Origin: Winogradskyella helgolandensis | GTDB lineage: Bacteria > Bacteroidota > Bacteroidia > Flavobacteriales > Flavobacteriaceae | Direction: 5' to 3' | DNA: 64,000 bases | NCBI RefSeq assembly: GCF_013404085.1 | Contig: NZ_JABFHO010000001.1 | Span: 434,001 to 498,000 of the forward strand | Shown: positions 35,683 to 44,769 of the stretch, piece by piece | Numbering within the stretch: position 1 is the stretch's first letter | Layout of the letters: each line of letters opens with the position of its first letter | The notes under the pieces: generated by a model | The model's database searches: none | Seen by the model: only the letters and a program-made list of their open reading frames with translations | Told to the model about the DNA's origin: nothing | Made by a program: the position numbers and the translations under genes

Positions 35683-36072
35683 TTAATCATCGTGTTTTCT
35701 TATAATACCAATCAACATTACAATCCAAGCAGAGATTAACAGTAGACCTCCAAAAGGCGTTATCATTGCTATAGTTTTAAAGTCGAAGCTTGAAAGTGTG
35801 TTTGTAGCCAATCCATAAATAGATCCTGAAAAGAAAATAACACCAATAAGTGCTAAATAAAAAATTGTTTTTTTCATTTTTAAACTCACAAATGACGTAC
35901 CGCCAAGGATGAGAAGCAAAAACGCATGGTAAAGTTGATAACGCACACCAGTTTCAAAGGATTTAATAGCATCAGTATCAACTAATTTTTCTAAACCATG
36001 TGCAGCAAAAGCACCCAAAATAATCCCTAAAATTCCTAAAACTGCTCCTGTTACTAATAGCTTCTTATTCAT
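35683..36072 (-). CDS. DUF423 membrane protein
   Basis: 129 residues from the ATG at 36072; a TTG 20 codons upstream is excluded because the promoter box (36130-36137) lies across it. It has four hydrophobic helices; the first begins KKLLVTGAVLGILGIILGAFAAHGLEKL, the defining GAFGAHGL-like motif of the DUF423 (YgdD) family. Function unknown, inner membrane. It is divergent from the saccharopine dehydrogenase gene. Confidence 0.9.
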   Translation of the reverse strand: MNKKLLVTGAVLGILGIILGAFAAHGLEKLVDTDAIKSFETGVRYQLYHAFLLLILGGTSFVSLKMKKTIFYLALIGVIFFSGSIYGLATNTLSSFDFKTIAMITPFGGLLLISAWIVMLIGIIRKHDD

Positions 36073-36129
36073 AATTAAAACGTTAATTCGGTTTTTAATG
36101 CCTATTGTATTTCTTACTTTCGTTGAATA

Positions 36130-36137
36130 CAAAATTA
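36130..36137 (-). promoter_or_regulatory. -7 promoter box of the DUF423 gene
   Basis: On the minus strand it reads TAatTTTG, about 58 bases before the ATG at 36072. Confidence 0.45.
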
Positions 36138-36153
36138 GTTATATAAACCCATT

Positions 36154-37518
36154 ATGCGAAACATATTAATCATTGGAGCAGGAAAATCGTGCTCATATCT
36201 TATAAAATATTTACTCGATAATTCTCAGACCGAAAAGCTTCATATTACCATAGGAGATCTTAATGTAGACAATGCTAAAAAGCTTGTTGGCGATCATCCC
36301 AATACTGATGTTATCCATTTAGATGTGTTTAACGCCGAATCTAGAATTGCAGCGGTAAAAAAAGCTGATATCGTAGTTTCAATGCTTCCGGCACGTTTTC
36401 ATATCGAAGTTGCCAAAGATTGTATTACATATAAAAAGAATATGGTTACGGCTTCTTATGTGAGTCCAGAAATGGAAGCTTTAGATGCAGATGCTAAAGC
36501 CAACAATCTCATTTTTATGAATGAAATTGGTGTAGATCCTGGCATTGACCATATGAGTGCTATGCATGTCATTGATAGGATTAGAGATAAAGGTGGAAAA
36601 ATGATTTTATTTGAATCCTTTACAGGTGGTTTAGTAGCTCCGGAAAGTGATAATAACCTATGGAATTACAAATTTACTTGGAATCCAAGAAACGTCGTCG
36701 TTGCAGGACAAGGTGGAGCCGCTAAATTTTTACAAGAAAATCAATTTAAGTACATTCCTTATAACCGATTATTTAGACGTACCGAATTTTTAGATGTTGA
36801 AGGTTATGGACGTTTTGAAGGTTATGCCAATAGAGATTCTCTAAAATACCAGCAAGTTTATGGTTTAGACCATATTAAAACTCTTTACAGAGGAACTATG
36901 CGACGCGTAGGTTTTAGTCGCGCTTGGAATGTTTTTGTACAATTAGGAATGACAGACGATAGTTATACAATTGATGATAGTATTAATATGAGCTACCGTG
37001 ATTTTGTAAACTCTTTTTTACCATATAGTCCAACGGATTCTGTGGAACTTAAGTTTAGACATGCCCTTAAAATTGACCAAGATGATATTGTTTGGGAAAA
37101 ATTCTTAGAGCTCGATATTTTTAACCCTAAAAAAATGGTCGACTTAGATAAAGGAACACCTGCTCAAATTCTTCAGAAAATCTTAATGGATAGCTGGACG
37201 CTTAGTCCAGATGATAAAGATATGATAGTTATGTATCATAAGTTTGGGTACGAACTTAATGGCAAAAAACATCAGATTGATTCTACGATGGTTACACTTG
37301 GAAAAGACCAAACTTATACTGCCATGGCCAAAACTGTTGGTTTACCGGTCGCCATTGCAACTTTAGCCATATTAAATGGTAAAATAAAAACACCAGGAGT
37401 TCAAATTCCTATAACGAAAGAGGTTTACACCCCTATTTTAAAGGAATTAGAAGCTTATGATATAATTTTTAAAGAGTACGAAGTGCCATATTTAGGTTAC
37501 AATCCTCTGAATCTTTAG
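36154..37518 (+). CDS. Saccharopine dehydrogenase family protein
   Basis: 454 residues. An N-terminal Rossmann domain starts ILIIGAGKSCSYLIKYLL, and the middle carries the family hallmark NEIGVDPGIDHMSAMHVIDRI followed by ESFTGGLVAPESDNNLWNYKFTWNP, close to the glutamate-forming saccharopine reductases (LYS9 type). Such enzymes interconvert saccharopine with glutamate and aminoadipate semialdehyde in lysine metabolism. An Lrp-type regulator gene follows 89 bases downstream after a terminator. Together with glutaryl-CoA dehydrogenase at 5061 this points to lysine degradation, although direction cannot be read from sequence. Confidence 0.92.
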   Translation: MRNILIIGAGKSCSYLIKYLLDNSQTEKLHITIGDLNVDNAKKLVGDHPNTDVIHLDVFNAESRIAAVKKADIVVSMLPARFHIEVAKDCITYKKNMVTASYVSPEMEALDADAKANNLIFMNEIGVDPGIDHMSAMHVIDRIRDKGGKMILFESFTGGLVAPESDNNLWNYKFTWNPRNVVVAGQGGAAKFLQENQFKYIPYNRLFRRTEFLDVEGYGRFEGYANRDSLKYQQVYGLDHIKTLYRGTMRRVGFSRAWNVFVQLGMTDDSYTIDDSINMSYRDFVNSFLPYSPTDSVELKFRHALKIDQDDIVWEKFLELDIFNPKKMVDLDKGTPAQILQKILMDSWTLSPDDKDMIVMYHKFGYELNGKKHQIDSTMVTLGKDQTYTAMAKTVGLPVAIATLAILNGKIKTPGVQIPITKEVYTPILKELEAYDIIFKEYEVPYLGYNPLNL

Positions 37519-37545
37519 AATAAGAATTAAACAGAATAATAGCAT

Positions 37546-37573
37546 AAAGCGTTTCAAATTGAAACGCTTTTTC
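37546..37573 (+). terminator. Terminator after the saccharopine dehydrogenase gene
   Basis: The perfect arms AAAGCGTTTC and GAAACGCTTT surround the loop AAATT, followed by T's. Confidence 0.9.
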
Positions 37574-37607
37574 TATCTTTAACTTTCAATTTATTAGATT
37601 ATTACTC

Positions 37608-38078
37608 ATGAAGATTAACGATAATGGTATTTACATCGATGGTATTGATAAAAAAATACTACGTGCATTAATGGAAGATGCCAGAACACCTATTCTTGAA
37701 ATCGCTCGGAATGTCGGTATTTCTGGTGCTGCAATACATCAACGTTTAAAAAAACTTGAAAAATCAGGACTTATCGCTGGATCTAAATTTATTATTAACC
37801 CCAAAGTTTTAGGGTATACCACTATGGCATTTGTTGGCGTCTATCTCGATAAAGCCATCAGTAATCCTGAAGCTGTAAAGCAATTACAAAAAATTCCCGA
37901 GGTGATTGAATGCCATTACACCACAGGTAACTGGTCTATTTTTATTAAAATTCTTTCTAAAGACAATGAACACTTAATGCACGTACTTAACTCCGAAATA
38001 CAAAGTATAAAAGGGGTTTCTCGAACAGAAACGTTTATTTCGTTACAAGAACAAATTAATCGACAGATTAAGATATAG
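37608..38078 (+). CDS. Lrp/AsnC-family transcriptional regulator
   Basis: 156 residues: an N-terminal AsnC-type helix-turn-helix (DKKILRALMEDARTPILEIA, then SGAAIHQRLKKLEKSGLI) and a C-terminal RAM ligand-binding domain (VIECHYTTGNWSIFIKI, then IKGVSRTETFISL). Lrp proteins respond to amino acids and form octamers. It follows the saccharopine dehydrogenase gene on the same strand, so control of that gene or of lysine catabolism is the first guess; its own targets are not visible in the sequence. Confidence 0.93.
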   Translation: MKINDNGIYIDGIDKKILRALMEDARTPILEIARNVGISGAAIHQRLKKLEKSGLIAGSKFIINPKVLGYTTMAFVGVYLDKAISNPEAVKQLQKIPEVIECHYTTGNWSIFIKILSKDNEHLMHVLNSEIQSIKGVSRTETFISLQEQINRQIKI

Positions 38079-38081
38079 TTG

Positions 38082-39119
38082 TTATGGTGTTGGGTTAGGA
38101 ATATCAGAATGAACAGCATCAATCTCCTTCATAACCTCATCCGATAAAGACACATTTATACTGTCTATATTCTCTTCTAATTGTTCAAGATTAGTTGCGC
38201 CAATTATATTACTGGTTACAAAAGGTCTTTCATTTACAAAAGCTAAAGACATTTGTGCCAAAGACAGATTATGATTTTCCGCAATTTTTAAATAGCGTTT
38301 TGTAGCTTCTGTAGCATTTGCACTGCTATATCGTGAAAAATGCGAAAACATATTCAATCTTGAATTTTTAGCAGCTGTTCCGTTTATATATTTCCCAGAT
38401 AAGACTCCAAATGCCATTGGAGAATAGGCTAATAAGCCAATATTCTCTCGCTGTGAAACTTCTGCTAAATCACCTTCAAAAACTCTATTAATTAAAGAGT
38501 ATGCGTTTTGTATGGTAATCATTCGAGGTAAACTCTGCCTTTTAGATTCTTCTAAATAACGCATAGTTCCCCAAGCCTTTTCATTAGAAATACCGACTTG
38601 CCTTATTTTTCCAGTTTTGATAATCTCATCTAAGTTGTGAAGAATTTCCTTAAAATTATCTTCCCATTTATCTTTAGGATTATTTTTATAATCGCGTACT
38701 CCAAAGGTATTCGTATTTCGTTCTGGCCAGTGCAGTTGATATAAATCTATATAATCGGTTTTTAAGCGTTTTAAACTGTGGTTTACGGCATCATTTAGCG
38801 CTTCCTTGCTAAAACCATTAGTTCTAATATGAGCTGTATAATCTCCAGTTCCTGCAATTTTAGAACCCAAAACAACCTTATCTCTGTTTCCTGTTTTAGC
38901 AAACCAATTACCAATAATACGTTCGGTTTCTGCATAGGTTTCTTTTCTCGCCGGAACAGGATACAATTCTGCAGTATCAAAAAAATTAACTCCTTTATCT
39001 AAAGCAAAATCCATTTGAGCAAAACCTTCGTCTTGGGTATTTTGATTTCCCCATGTCATGGTGCCAAGGCAAATTTTACTAACTTTTATATCTGTGTTTG
39101 GTAGTGTTGTGTATTTCAT
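38082..39119 (-). CDS. Aldo/keto reductase, Tas-like
   Basis: 345 residues from the ATG at 39119. The frame opens ten codons earlier at an ATG (39149) that lies inside a dispersed palindromic repeat and would add MRFPFSRELK; this extension is repeat-encoded and I exclude it. The (beta/alpha)8 NADPH enzyme shows the catalytic Asp and Tyr in FFDTAELYPVP, Lys in VVLGSKIAG and His in LYQLHWPERN, and the cofactor-binding region ANATEATKR / NIIGATNLEQLEENI. E. coli Tas is a close functional comparison. Substrate unknown. It lies tail to tail with the Lrp gene, four bases apart. Confidence 0.9.
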   Translation of the reverse strand: MKYTTLPNTDIKVSKICLGTMTWGNQNTQDEGFAQMDFALDKGVNFFDTAELYPVPARKETYAETERIIGNWFAKTGNRDKVVLGSKIAGTGDYTAHIRTNGFSKEALNDAVNHSLKRLKTDYIDLYQLHWPERNTNTFGVRDYKNNPKDKWEDNFKEILHNLDEIIKTGKIRQVGISNEKAWGTMRYLEESKRQSLPRMITIQNAYSLINRVFEGDLAEVSQRENIGLLAYSPMAFGVLSGKYINGTAAKNSRLNMFSHFSRYSSANATEATKRYLKIAENHNLSLAQMSLAFVNERPFVTSNIIGATNLEQLEENIDSINVSLSDEVMKEIDAVHSDIPNPTP

Positions 39120-39125
39120 CTTTAG

Positions 39126-39160
39126 TTCCCGTGAAAACGGGAATCTCATTTTAGTTAAAC
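39126..39160 (-). repeat. 35-base repeat, copy 1, directly 5' of the aldo/keto reductase gene
   Basis: It contains the palindrome TTCCCGT-GAAA-ACGGGAA (39126-39143) plus a flank to GTTAAAC. It is identical over 35 bases to 41167-41201 and ends six bases before the gene start, as does copy 2. Confidence 0.85.
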
Positions 39161-39176
39161 TTAATTTATTAATCTA

Positions 39177-39200
39177 CGTTTCGACTCCGCTCAGCGCAAC
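39177..39200. repeat. Dispersed repeat fragment (TTTCGACTCCGCTCAGCG type)
   Basis: The segment resembles the short CGACTCCGCTCAGC repeat that is spread between genes in many Flavobacteriaceae; recognised from general familiarity only. Confidence 0.4.
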
Positions 39201-39234
39201 ATTTTCACACCTAGAATATACAGTAAATATAAGA

Positions 39235-39267
39235 AGACCTCACAGGTTTTAAAAACATGTGAGGTCT
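39235..39267. repeat. Palindrome 'agacctcaca..tgtgaggtct'
   Basis: Perfect ten-base arms around GGTTTTAAAAACA. It has no clear T run on either side, so it is a repeat rather than a sure terminator. Confidence 0.7.
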
Positions 39268-39343
39268 AAATGTTTGTTAATATACCTTTACGAAAAGCTT
39301 TTAGCGTCGAGACAATTTATTCAAACTGAAACTCAAATTCAAC

Positions 39344-39368
39344 AGATTGCTTCATTCCTCGCAATGAC
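39344..39368. repeat. Dispersed repeat fragment (ATTGCGAGGAATGAAGCAATCT type)
   Basis: On the minus strand it reads ATTGCGAGGAATGAAG followed by CAATCT, a repeat known between genes of many Bacteroidota; recognised from general familiarity only. With the three repeats above it makes up most of the 250-base space between the reductase and OmpA-like genes. Confidence 0.4.
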
Positions 39369-39376
39369 TTTCTAGT

Positions 39377-40336
39377 TTAAATTTCATTCAATAATTTAGA
39401 AATCTCATCTAACTTAGGCGTTAAAATCACTTCAATTCTTCTATTTTTTGCTTTACCATCTGCTGTGTCATTTGTCGCAATTGGTGCAAATTCTCCACGT
39501 CCTGCAGCTGTTAAATTTTCAGGATTAATAGCATCGTTTTCTCTAAGGATGTTCACAATGGCTGTTGCACGTTTTGCAGATAAATCCCAATTACCACTCA
39601 ATTGCGCATTACCTTTATATGGTACATTATCCGTATGACCTTCAATCAATACCGAAATTTCAGGATTTTCAGCCAATACGCTTCCCAGTTGTTTAACCGC
39701 TTGCTTACCTTGAGAGCCAACATACCAACTTCCAGATTCAAACAATAATTTGTTTTCCATAGAAATGTATACTTTTCCATTGCGTTGCTCAACGGTTAAG
39801 CCTTTACCTTCAAAATTAGTCAACGCTTTAGAAATGGCATCTTTTAATTTGTTCATTGCTGCATCCTTACTCGCAATAACATTTTCTAATTCAGCCACAC
39901 GTTGCGAACGACTTTCCAATTCTTGCTTCAACGTATTTAAACGTTCGTTTTCTGCGGCTAAAGCCTGCTCCTTTGCTTCCAATTGTGCTAAAAGCTCTCT
40001 ATTCTTTTGTGCATTTTTAGCAATTGAAGCTGAACTATTTTCCTCTAAAGCTTTATAAGACGCTTTTAAAGTTTCTAAATTCGATTTTGCCGCCGCATAA
40101 TCTGCTTGAAGTTTATCGCGTTCAGCAACAGCCTTGTCATAAGAGGTTTGCAATTGACCTAAATCATTTGTAAGCTTTGTTTTATCACTAGACAAAGCCT
40201 CTACTTCATCAGTTAAACCACGGTTTTCTTGTTTTAGATTGGCATATTTATCTTCAAGATCTGTGTAGATTTTTTTCGACACACAAGATGAAAAAAGCGT
40301 GATGGTTAATGCTAAGATTGAAAGTTTTTTAATCAT
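39377..40336 (-). CDS. OmpA-family lipoprotein with coiled coil
   Basis: 319 residues. The lipoprotein signal is MIKKLSILALTITLFSSCVS with the anchor at Cys18. Residues about 25-165 form a long heptad-rich coiled coil (DLEDKYANLKQENRGL, LEAKEQALAAENERLN). Residues about 190-319 are an OmpA/MotB peptidoglycan-binding domain with the diagnostic VLIEGHTDNVPYKGNAQLSG and SAKRATAIVNILREN. The protein is expected to sit in the outer membrane facing the periplasm and to tether it to peptidoglycan across a flexible rod. Confidence 0.93.
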   Translation of the reverse strand: MIKKLSILALTITLFSSCVSKKIYTDLEDKYANLKQENRGLTDEVEALSSDKTKLTNDLGQLQTSYDKAVAERDKLQADYAAAKSNLETLKASYKALEENSSASIAKNAQKNRELLAQLEAKEQALAAENERLNTLKQELESRSQRVAELENVIASKDAAMNKLKDAISKALTNFEGKGLTVEQRNGKVYISMENKLLFESGSWYVGSQGKQAVKQLGSVLAENPEISVLIEGHTDNVPYKGNAQLSGNWDLSAKRATAIVNILRENDAINPENLTAAGRGEFAPIATNDTADGKAKNRRIEVILTPKLDEISKLLNEI

Positions 40337-40398
40337 GATTCTTTTGTTAAGTTGTTTTAAGTTTAATTATTATTTGGGGTAATTTCAATAGTTATATT

Positions 40399-41160
40399 TT
40401 AAATATCCAATTCTAATAAAATTGGACAATGGTCACTATGAACCGCTTCAGTTAGTATAACGCTGCGTTTTATTTTTTCTTGTAAAGGTGCGCTTACCAT
40501 GGCATAATCTAATCGCCAACCTTTATTGTTTGCTCTAGAATTTGCTCTGTAACTCCACCAAGAATACTCCTGACGTTCAGGATGTAAATACCTAAAACTA
40601 TCTATAAATCCACTATCTATAAATTCTCCTAACCATTCACGTTCTTCGGGTAAAAAACCTGAAACTCCTTTCATTTTTGGGTTATGAATATCAATTTCTT
40701 CATGACAAATATTATAATCACCACAAACCACTAAGTTTGGTTTTTCGGTCTGAAGTTCAATCAAATACTGTTGAATAAGATTCATATATTCAAACTTATG
40801 CGATAACCGTGCATCGTTAGTACCAGATGGCAAATACATACTCATAACTGAAACTCCATCATAGTCTACTCGGATATTTCTACCTTCAAAATCCATGGAT
40901 TCGATTCCTGTTCCGAATTCTATATGATTGGGTTCTGTTTTACATAAAATAGCAACTCCACTATAGCCTTTTTTCTGTGCGCTAAACCAATAATTGAATT
41001 TGTAACCAGCTTCTGTAAATAAATTAAGATCGAGTTGTTCTTCCATCGCTTTAATTTCCTGTAAACAAACCACATCTGGATCTGTTGCTGTTAACCACTC
41101 TATAAAGCCTTTATTTAAGGCTGCTCTGATACCATTGACGTTATAAGAAACTATTTTCAT
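40399..41160 (-). CDS. xth: Exodeoxyribonuclease III
   Basis: 253 residues from the ATG at 41160. Two more ATG codons (41166 and 41190) lie upstream in frame, but 41190 is inside the 35-base repeat and would add MRFPFSREMC; family alignment begins MKIVSYNVNGIRAALNKG. The AP endonuclease/exonuclease III motifs are complete: N8 and N10 region, LQEIKAMEEQ (catalytic Glu), GDYNICHEEIDIHNP (Asp and Asn), WRLDYAMVS and SDHCPILL (Asp-His). The enzyme cleaves at abasic sites and trims 3' ends during base-excision repair. Confidence 0.95.
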   Translation of the reverse strand: MKIVSYNVNGIRAALNKGFIEWLTATDPDVVCLQEIKAMEEQLDLNLFTEAGYKFNYWFSAQKKGYSGVAILCKTEPNHIEFGTGIESMDFEGRNIRVDYDGVSVMSMYLPSGTNDARLSHKFEYMNLIQQYLIELQTEKPNLVVCGDYNICHEEIDIHNPKMKGVSGFLPEEREWLGEFIDSGFIDSFRYLHPERQEYSWWSYRANSRANNKGWRLDYAMVSAPLQEKIKRSVILTEAVHSDHCPILLELDI

Positions 41161-41166
41161 ACACAT

Positions 41167-41201
41167 TTCCCGTGAAAACGGGAATCTCATTTTAGTTAAA
41201 C
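41167..41201 (-). repeat. 35-base repeat, copy 2, directly 5' of xth
   Basis: Identical to 39126-39160 over 35 bases, in the same orientation and at the same six-base distance from the downstream start codon. Confidence 0.85.
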
Positions 41202-41304
41202 ATTCGATTAACCGCTAAATTAAATAATACCCTACTTTTACACCATTATTTTAAGCTTGTTTTAACGATAAAATATTTTTAGCTTAAAACAGTTATTATT
41301 CTAC

Positions 41305-44300
41305 ATGAAAATTGCTATTTCCGTTCTACTAATGCTATCCGCTTTTTTGGGGTTTTCCCAAGAGCAGAATAGTAATTATATACAAAAGAAAATGGCGGTT
41401 ACGGATTCTATTCAAATTGACTCTGTGAGTATTAATCCTTCCAGGTTTACCATACGAACAAAAGAGAACAAAATCATAGATTCTACGTTGTATACTGTTG
41501 ATTTTGGAAAAGCATTATTACGTTTTAAATCCCCTACCGAAATAGATACTATTCAAATAGGCTATTTACGTTATCCGGATTTCTTAACCAAAGTATACAG
41601 ACAGTTAGATGATGCAGTTATTATTGAAAGATCATCGGAATTTGAGCAACTCTACCAATTTCAAAATACTACATCTAAAAACACATTCACTCCATTTGAT
41701 GGCTTAACGACTTCTGGAAGTATTTCGAGAGGAGTTACTATTGGAAACAATCAAAATTCAGTTCTAAATAGTGAACTCGATTTACAGATTTCAGGAAAAC
41801 TGAGTGATAAGGTGTCGTTAAGAGCCTCTATACAAGATGCTAATATTCCATTACAAGAAAGTGGCTATTCCCAACGATTAGACGAATTTGACCAAGTTTT
41901 TATTGAATTGTTCAGCGACGATTGGAATATACGTGCAGGAGACATCGACTTAGAGAATACTAAAAGTTATTTCGCTAATTTTTCAAAACGCGTACAAGGC
42001 TTATTGGTGAATGTCAATTTAAGCGACAAAACATCGGTTTTTGCTTCAGGCGCTTTAGTGCGTGGTCAATTTACAACTACACAATTTACAGCTCAAGAAG
42101 GGAACCAAGGCCCTTATAAATTAACAGGTTCAAATAACGAATTATACGTGCTGGTAGTTTCTGGTAGTGAGACTGTTTACGTCAATGGCGTACCTTTAGA
42201 ACAAGGAGAAAACAACGACTACATCATAGATTATAATGCTGGAGAAATTATTTTCAATTCTACGTTTCCTATTACTTCCGAAATGCGAATTACGGTAGAT
42301 TATCAATTTAGCGAACGTAATTATTCGCGATTTACGGTTTATGGTGGTGCAAATTACACAACTGAAACTTTAAAATTGAATGTGTCCATTTACTCTGAAA
42401 GCGATGCCAAGAATCAGCCATTACAACAAAACCTTTCTACTGAACAAACACAAATATTAGCAGATGCTGGTGATGACCAAGATTTAATGGTGGCTCCATC
42501 AGCAACACAAACAACCTATTCTGAAAATCGAATTTTATATCGAAAAGAACTCTTTGGAGCAGAAGAAATATTTGTGTTTTCTAACAACGCTGAAGACGAA
42601 TTATACAGTGTTCGCTTTACCTTAGTTGGAGAAAACCAGGGAAATTATATCTTAAGCAATTCAAATGCCATCAATAATATTTATGAATATGTCTCACCAA
42701 TTGCAGGCATACCTCAAGGAAACTATGAACCTATCACTCAATTAGTAGCACCAGAACGTTTGCAAATTGCCGTTGTTAATGGGCAATATACTCCATCTAA
42801 AAAAACAGATATCTTTTTTGAATTAGCAGGAAGTAAAAAGGACAATAATTTATTTTCCGATTTAGACGATGCTAATAATGATGGCTATGCTGGTAAATTT
42901 ACTTTAAAACAGAGCCTAATTAAATCGGATAGTCTTTGGAATTTATCAGCATTAGTTGATGCAGATTTTATTCAAAAGGATTTTGAGACTATTCAAAGAT
43001 TGTACAGAGCTGAATTCACTAGAGATTGGAACTTGGACAGTTCAGAAGACACAAACCAAGAAGACATTAACTATGAAAATCAATTGTTATTTACCACAGG
43101 ATTACGCTTATCACATTCCAAAAAAGGACTTGCAACATATAATTTTGAGCATTTAAACTATTCTGAAAACTTTAATGGCAATAGACATATCATCACCACC
43201 AATTTACGCTTAGGTGATTTTACTGTTTTTTCTAACTCTAGTTTTTTAAATAGTGAAAGCACCATCAATCGTTCTGCATTTTTACGATCTTTTAACCGTG
43301 TCGTTTACGGTAAAGACAATAGATGGGCTGGTGCAAAATTCTCAACTGAAGACAATGAACAACGCGAAATTACAAGTGATGAATTAACCTCTTTAAGTCA
43401 AAAATTTAAAGCTTACGAAGCTTTTGTTGGTATTGGAGATAGCACTAAAGTTTATGCAGAAGTTGGTTATATTAAACGTTATAATGATAGTTTACGCAAC
43501 AATAATTTAGAGCGCGTTAACAGTTCTAATACTTATTATTTGAAATCGCGATTAATTCAAAATAAAAACACAACGCTTCAATTATTTTTGAATTATAGAG
43601 ATTTAAAATCGGAAGATAGTAGCGTAGAAGATGAGCAAAGTTTGAATAGCCGTTTAAATTTTAACCAAAAATTATTTAACAATCTTGTTTTATGGAACAC
43701 TAGTTTTGAAACCAATTCAGGAAGTTTAGCGCAACAAGATTTTACGTATGTTGAGGTTGAAGCTGGACAAGGAGCCTATACTTGGATAGATTACAACGAG
43801 AACGGCATACAAGAATTAGACGAATTTGAAACTGCACAATTTGCAGACCAAGGCAGTTATATTAGAGTTTTATTACCTAATCAGGTTTTCGTACAAACAC
43901 ATCAAAACAGATTTGGACAAACGGTAACTGTAAATCCTCAAACATGGAGTGTTTCTGAAAATAAAACGAAACAATTTTGGTCACATTTCTATGACCAAGC
44001 GTCATTTATTGTAGATAGTAAAACCTTTAAAGACGGTAATTCTTTTAATCTGAATCCTTTTGAAGCTTTAAAAGACGATTTAGATACTGAAAATTATGTG
44101 TCTCTAAATTATAGCATCAGGAATGTTCTATTTTTTAACAGAGGAAAACAACACTACACTACCTCTTACACCTTTTTAAGTAATAAGAGTAGAAATTTAC
44201 TCACTACAGGGTTTCAGCAAAATAAAACCAATAGTCATCAGCTTAATTTTAATCATAAGTTCAATATGAATTGGTTAGTTAATTCCTTAGCTAGCATAGG

Positions 44301-44748
44301 AACAAAAGATAGTAAAAGCGAGAATTTCACAAGCCAAAATTACACCATTGACGAATATCAAATTAAACCAAAATTGAGCTATTTATTCAATGAAAATGCA
44401 AAATTTGATATCTTTTACCAATACACTTCAAAAGAAAACACCAAAGCAAGTTTTGAATCCTTAGCGCAAAACAATTATGGACTATCCTTCACTTACAACA
44501 ATGCACAAAAAATTGCTTTGACAGGTGAATTCAACTATTTCAAAAATGAGTTTGAAGGTAATTCTAATTCTCCTGTAGCTTACCAAATGCTCGAAGGTTT
44601 ACAACCAGGAAAAAACTTTACATGGAGCTTATTAGCACAAAAGAAATTAACCAAATACTTAGACTTAAATCTCAATTATTTTGGTCGAAAATCCGAAACT
44701 TCCAAAATGATCCATACAGGAACGGTACAATTAAAGGCTTATTTCTAA
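41305..44748 (+). CDS. Large outer-membrane-like beta-rich protein of unknown function
   Basis: 1147 residues with a signal peptide (MKIAISVLLMLSAFLGFSQ). The body has no recognisable enzymatic domain. Segments such as SETVYVNGVPLEQGENNDYIIDYNAGEIIF and SEMRITVDYQFSERNYSRF resemble motifs I associate with SprA-type outer-membrane proteins, and a calcium-loop-like DYNENGIQELDEFE occurs at about residue 832. Alternating polar/hydrophobic strands predominate in the C-terminal half, ending TGTVQLKAYF with a terminal Phe as in many outer-membrane barrels. I suggest an outer-membrane barrel or cell-surface protein; the specific role is unknown. It is monocistronic. Confidence 0.6.
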   Translation: MKIAISVLLMLSAFLGFSQEQNSNYIQKKMAVTDSIQIDSVSINPSRFTIRTKENKIIDSTLYTVDFGKALLRFKSPTEIDTIQIGYLRYPDFLTKVYRQLDDAVIIERSSEFEQLYQFQNTTSKNTFTPFDGLTTSGSISRGVTIGNNQNSVLNSELDLQISGKLSDKVSLRASIQDANIPLQESGYSQRLDEFDQVFIELFSDDWNIRAGDIDLENTKSYFANFSKRVQGLLVNVNLSDKTSVFASGALVRGQFTTTQFTAQEGNQGPYKLTGSNNELYVLVVSGSETVYVNGVPLEQGENNDYIIDYNAGEIIFNSTFPITSEMRITVDYQFSERNYSRFTVYGGANYTTETLKLNVSIYSESDAKNQPLQQNLSTEQTQILADAGDDQDLMVAPSATQTTYSENRILYRKELFGAEEIFVFSNNAEDELYSVRFTLVGENQGNYILSNSNAINNIYEYVSPIAGIPQGNYEPITQLVAPERLQIAVVNGQYTPSKKTDIFFELAGSKKDNNLFSDLDDANNDGYAGKFTLKQSLIKSDSLWNLSALVDADFIQKDFETIQRLYRAEFTRDWNLDSSEDTNQEDINYENQLLFTTGLRLSHSKKGLATYNFEHLNYSENFNGNRHIITTNLRLGDFTVFSNSSFLNSESTINRSAFLRSFNRVVYGKDNRWAGAKFSTEDNEQREITSDELTSLSQKFKAYEAFVGIGDSTKVYAEVGYIKRYNDSLRNNNLERVNSSNTYYLKSRLIQNKNTTLQLFLNYRDLKSEDSSVEDEQSLNSRLNFNQKLFNNLVLWNTSFETNSGSLAQQDFTYVEVEAGQGAYTWIDYNENGIQELDEFETAQFADQGSYIRVLLPNQVFVQTHQNRFGQTVTVNPQTWSVSENKTKQFWSHFYDQASFIVDSKTFKDGNSFNLNPFEALKDDLDTENYVSLNYSIRNVLFFNRGKQHYTTSYTFLSNKSRNLLTTGFQQNKTNSHQLNFNHKFNMNWLVNSLASIGTKDSKSENFTSQNYTIDEYQIKPKLSYLFNENAKFDIFYQYTSKENTKASFESLAQNNYGLSFTYNNAQKIALTGEFNYFKNEFEGNSNSPVAYQMLEGLQPGKNFTWSLLAQKKLTKYLDLNLNYFGRKSETSKMIHTGTVQLKAYF

Positions 44749-44769
44749 AACATAAAAAAATTGTTTTAT

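Noticed and set aside
39120..39149. N-terminal extension MRFPFSRELK of the aldo/keto reductase (and the equivalent 41161-41190 for xth)
   Set aside because: The extension is encoded by a dispersed palindromic repeat and both families begin at the later Met. It is reported as a finding rather than used as a start.
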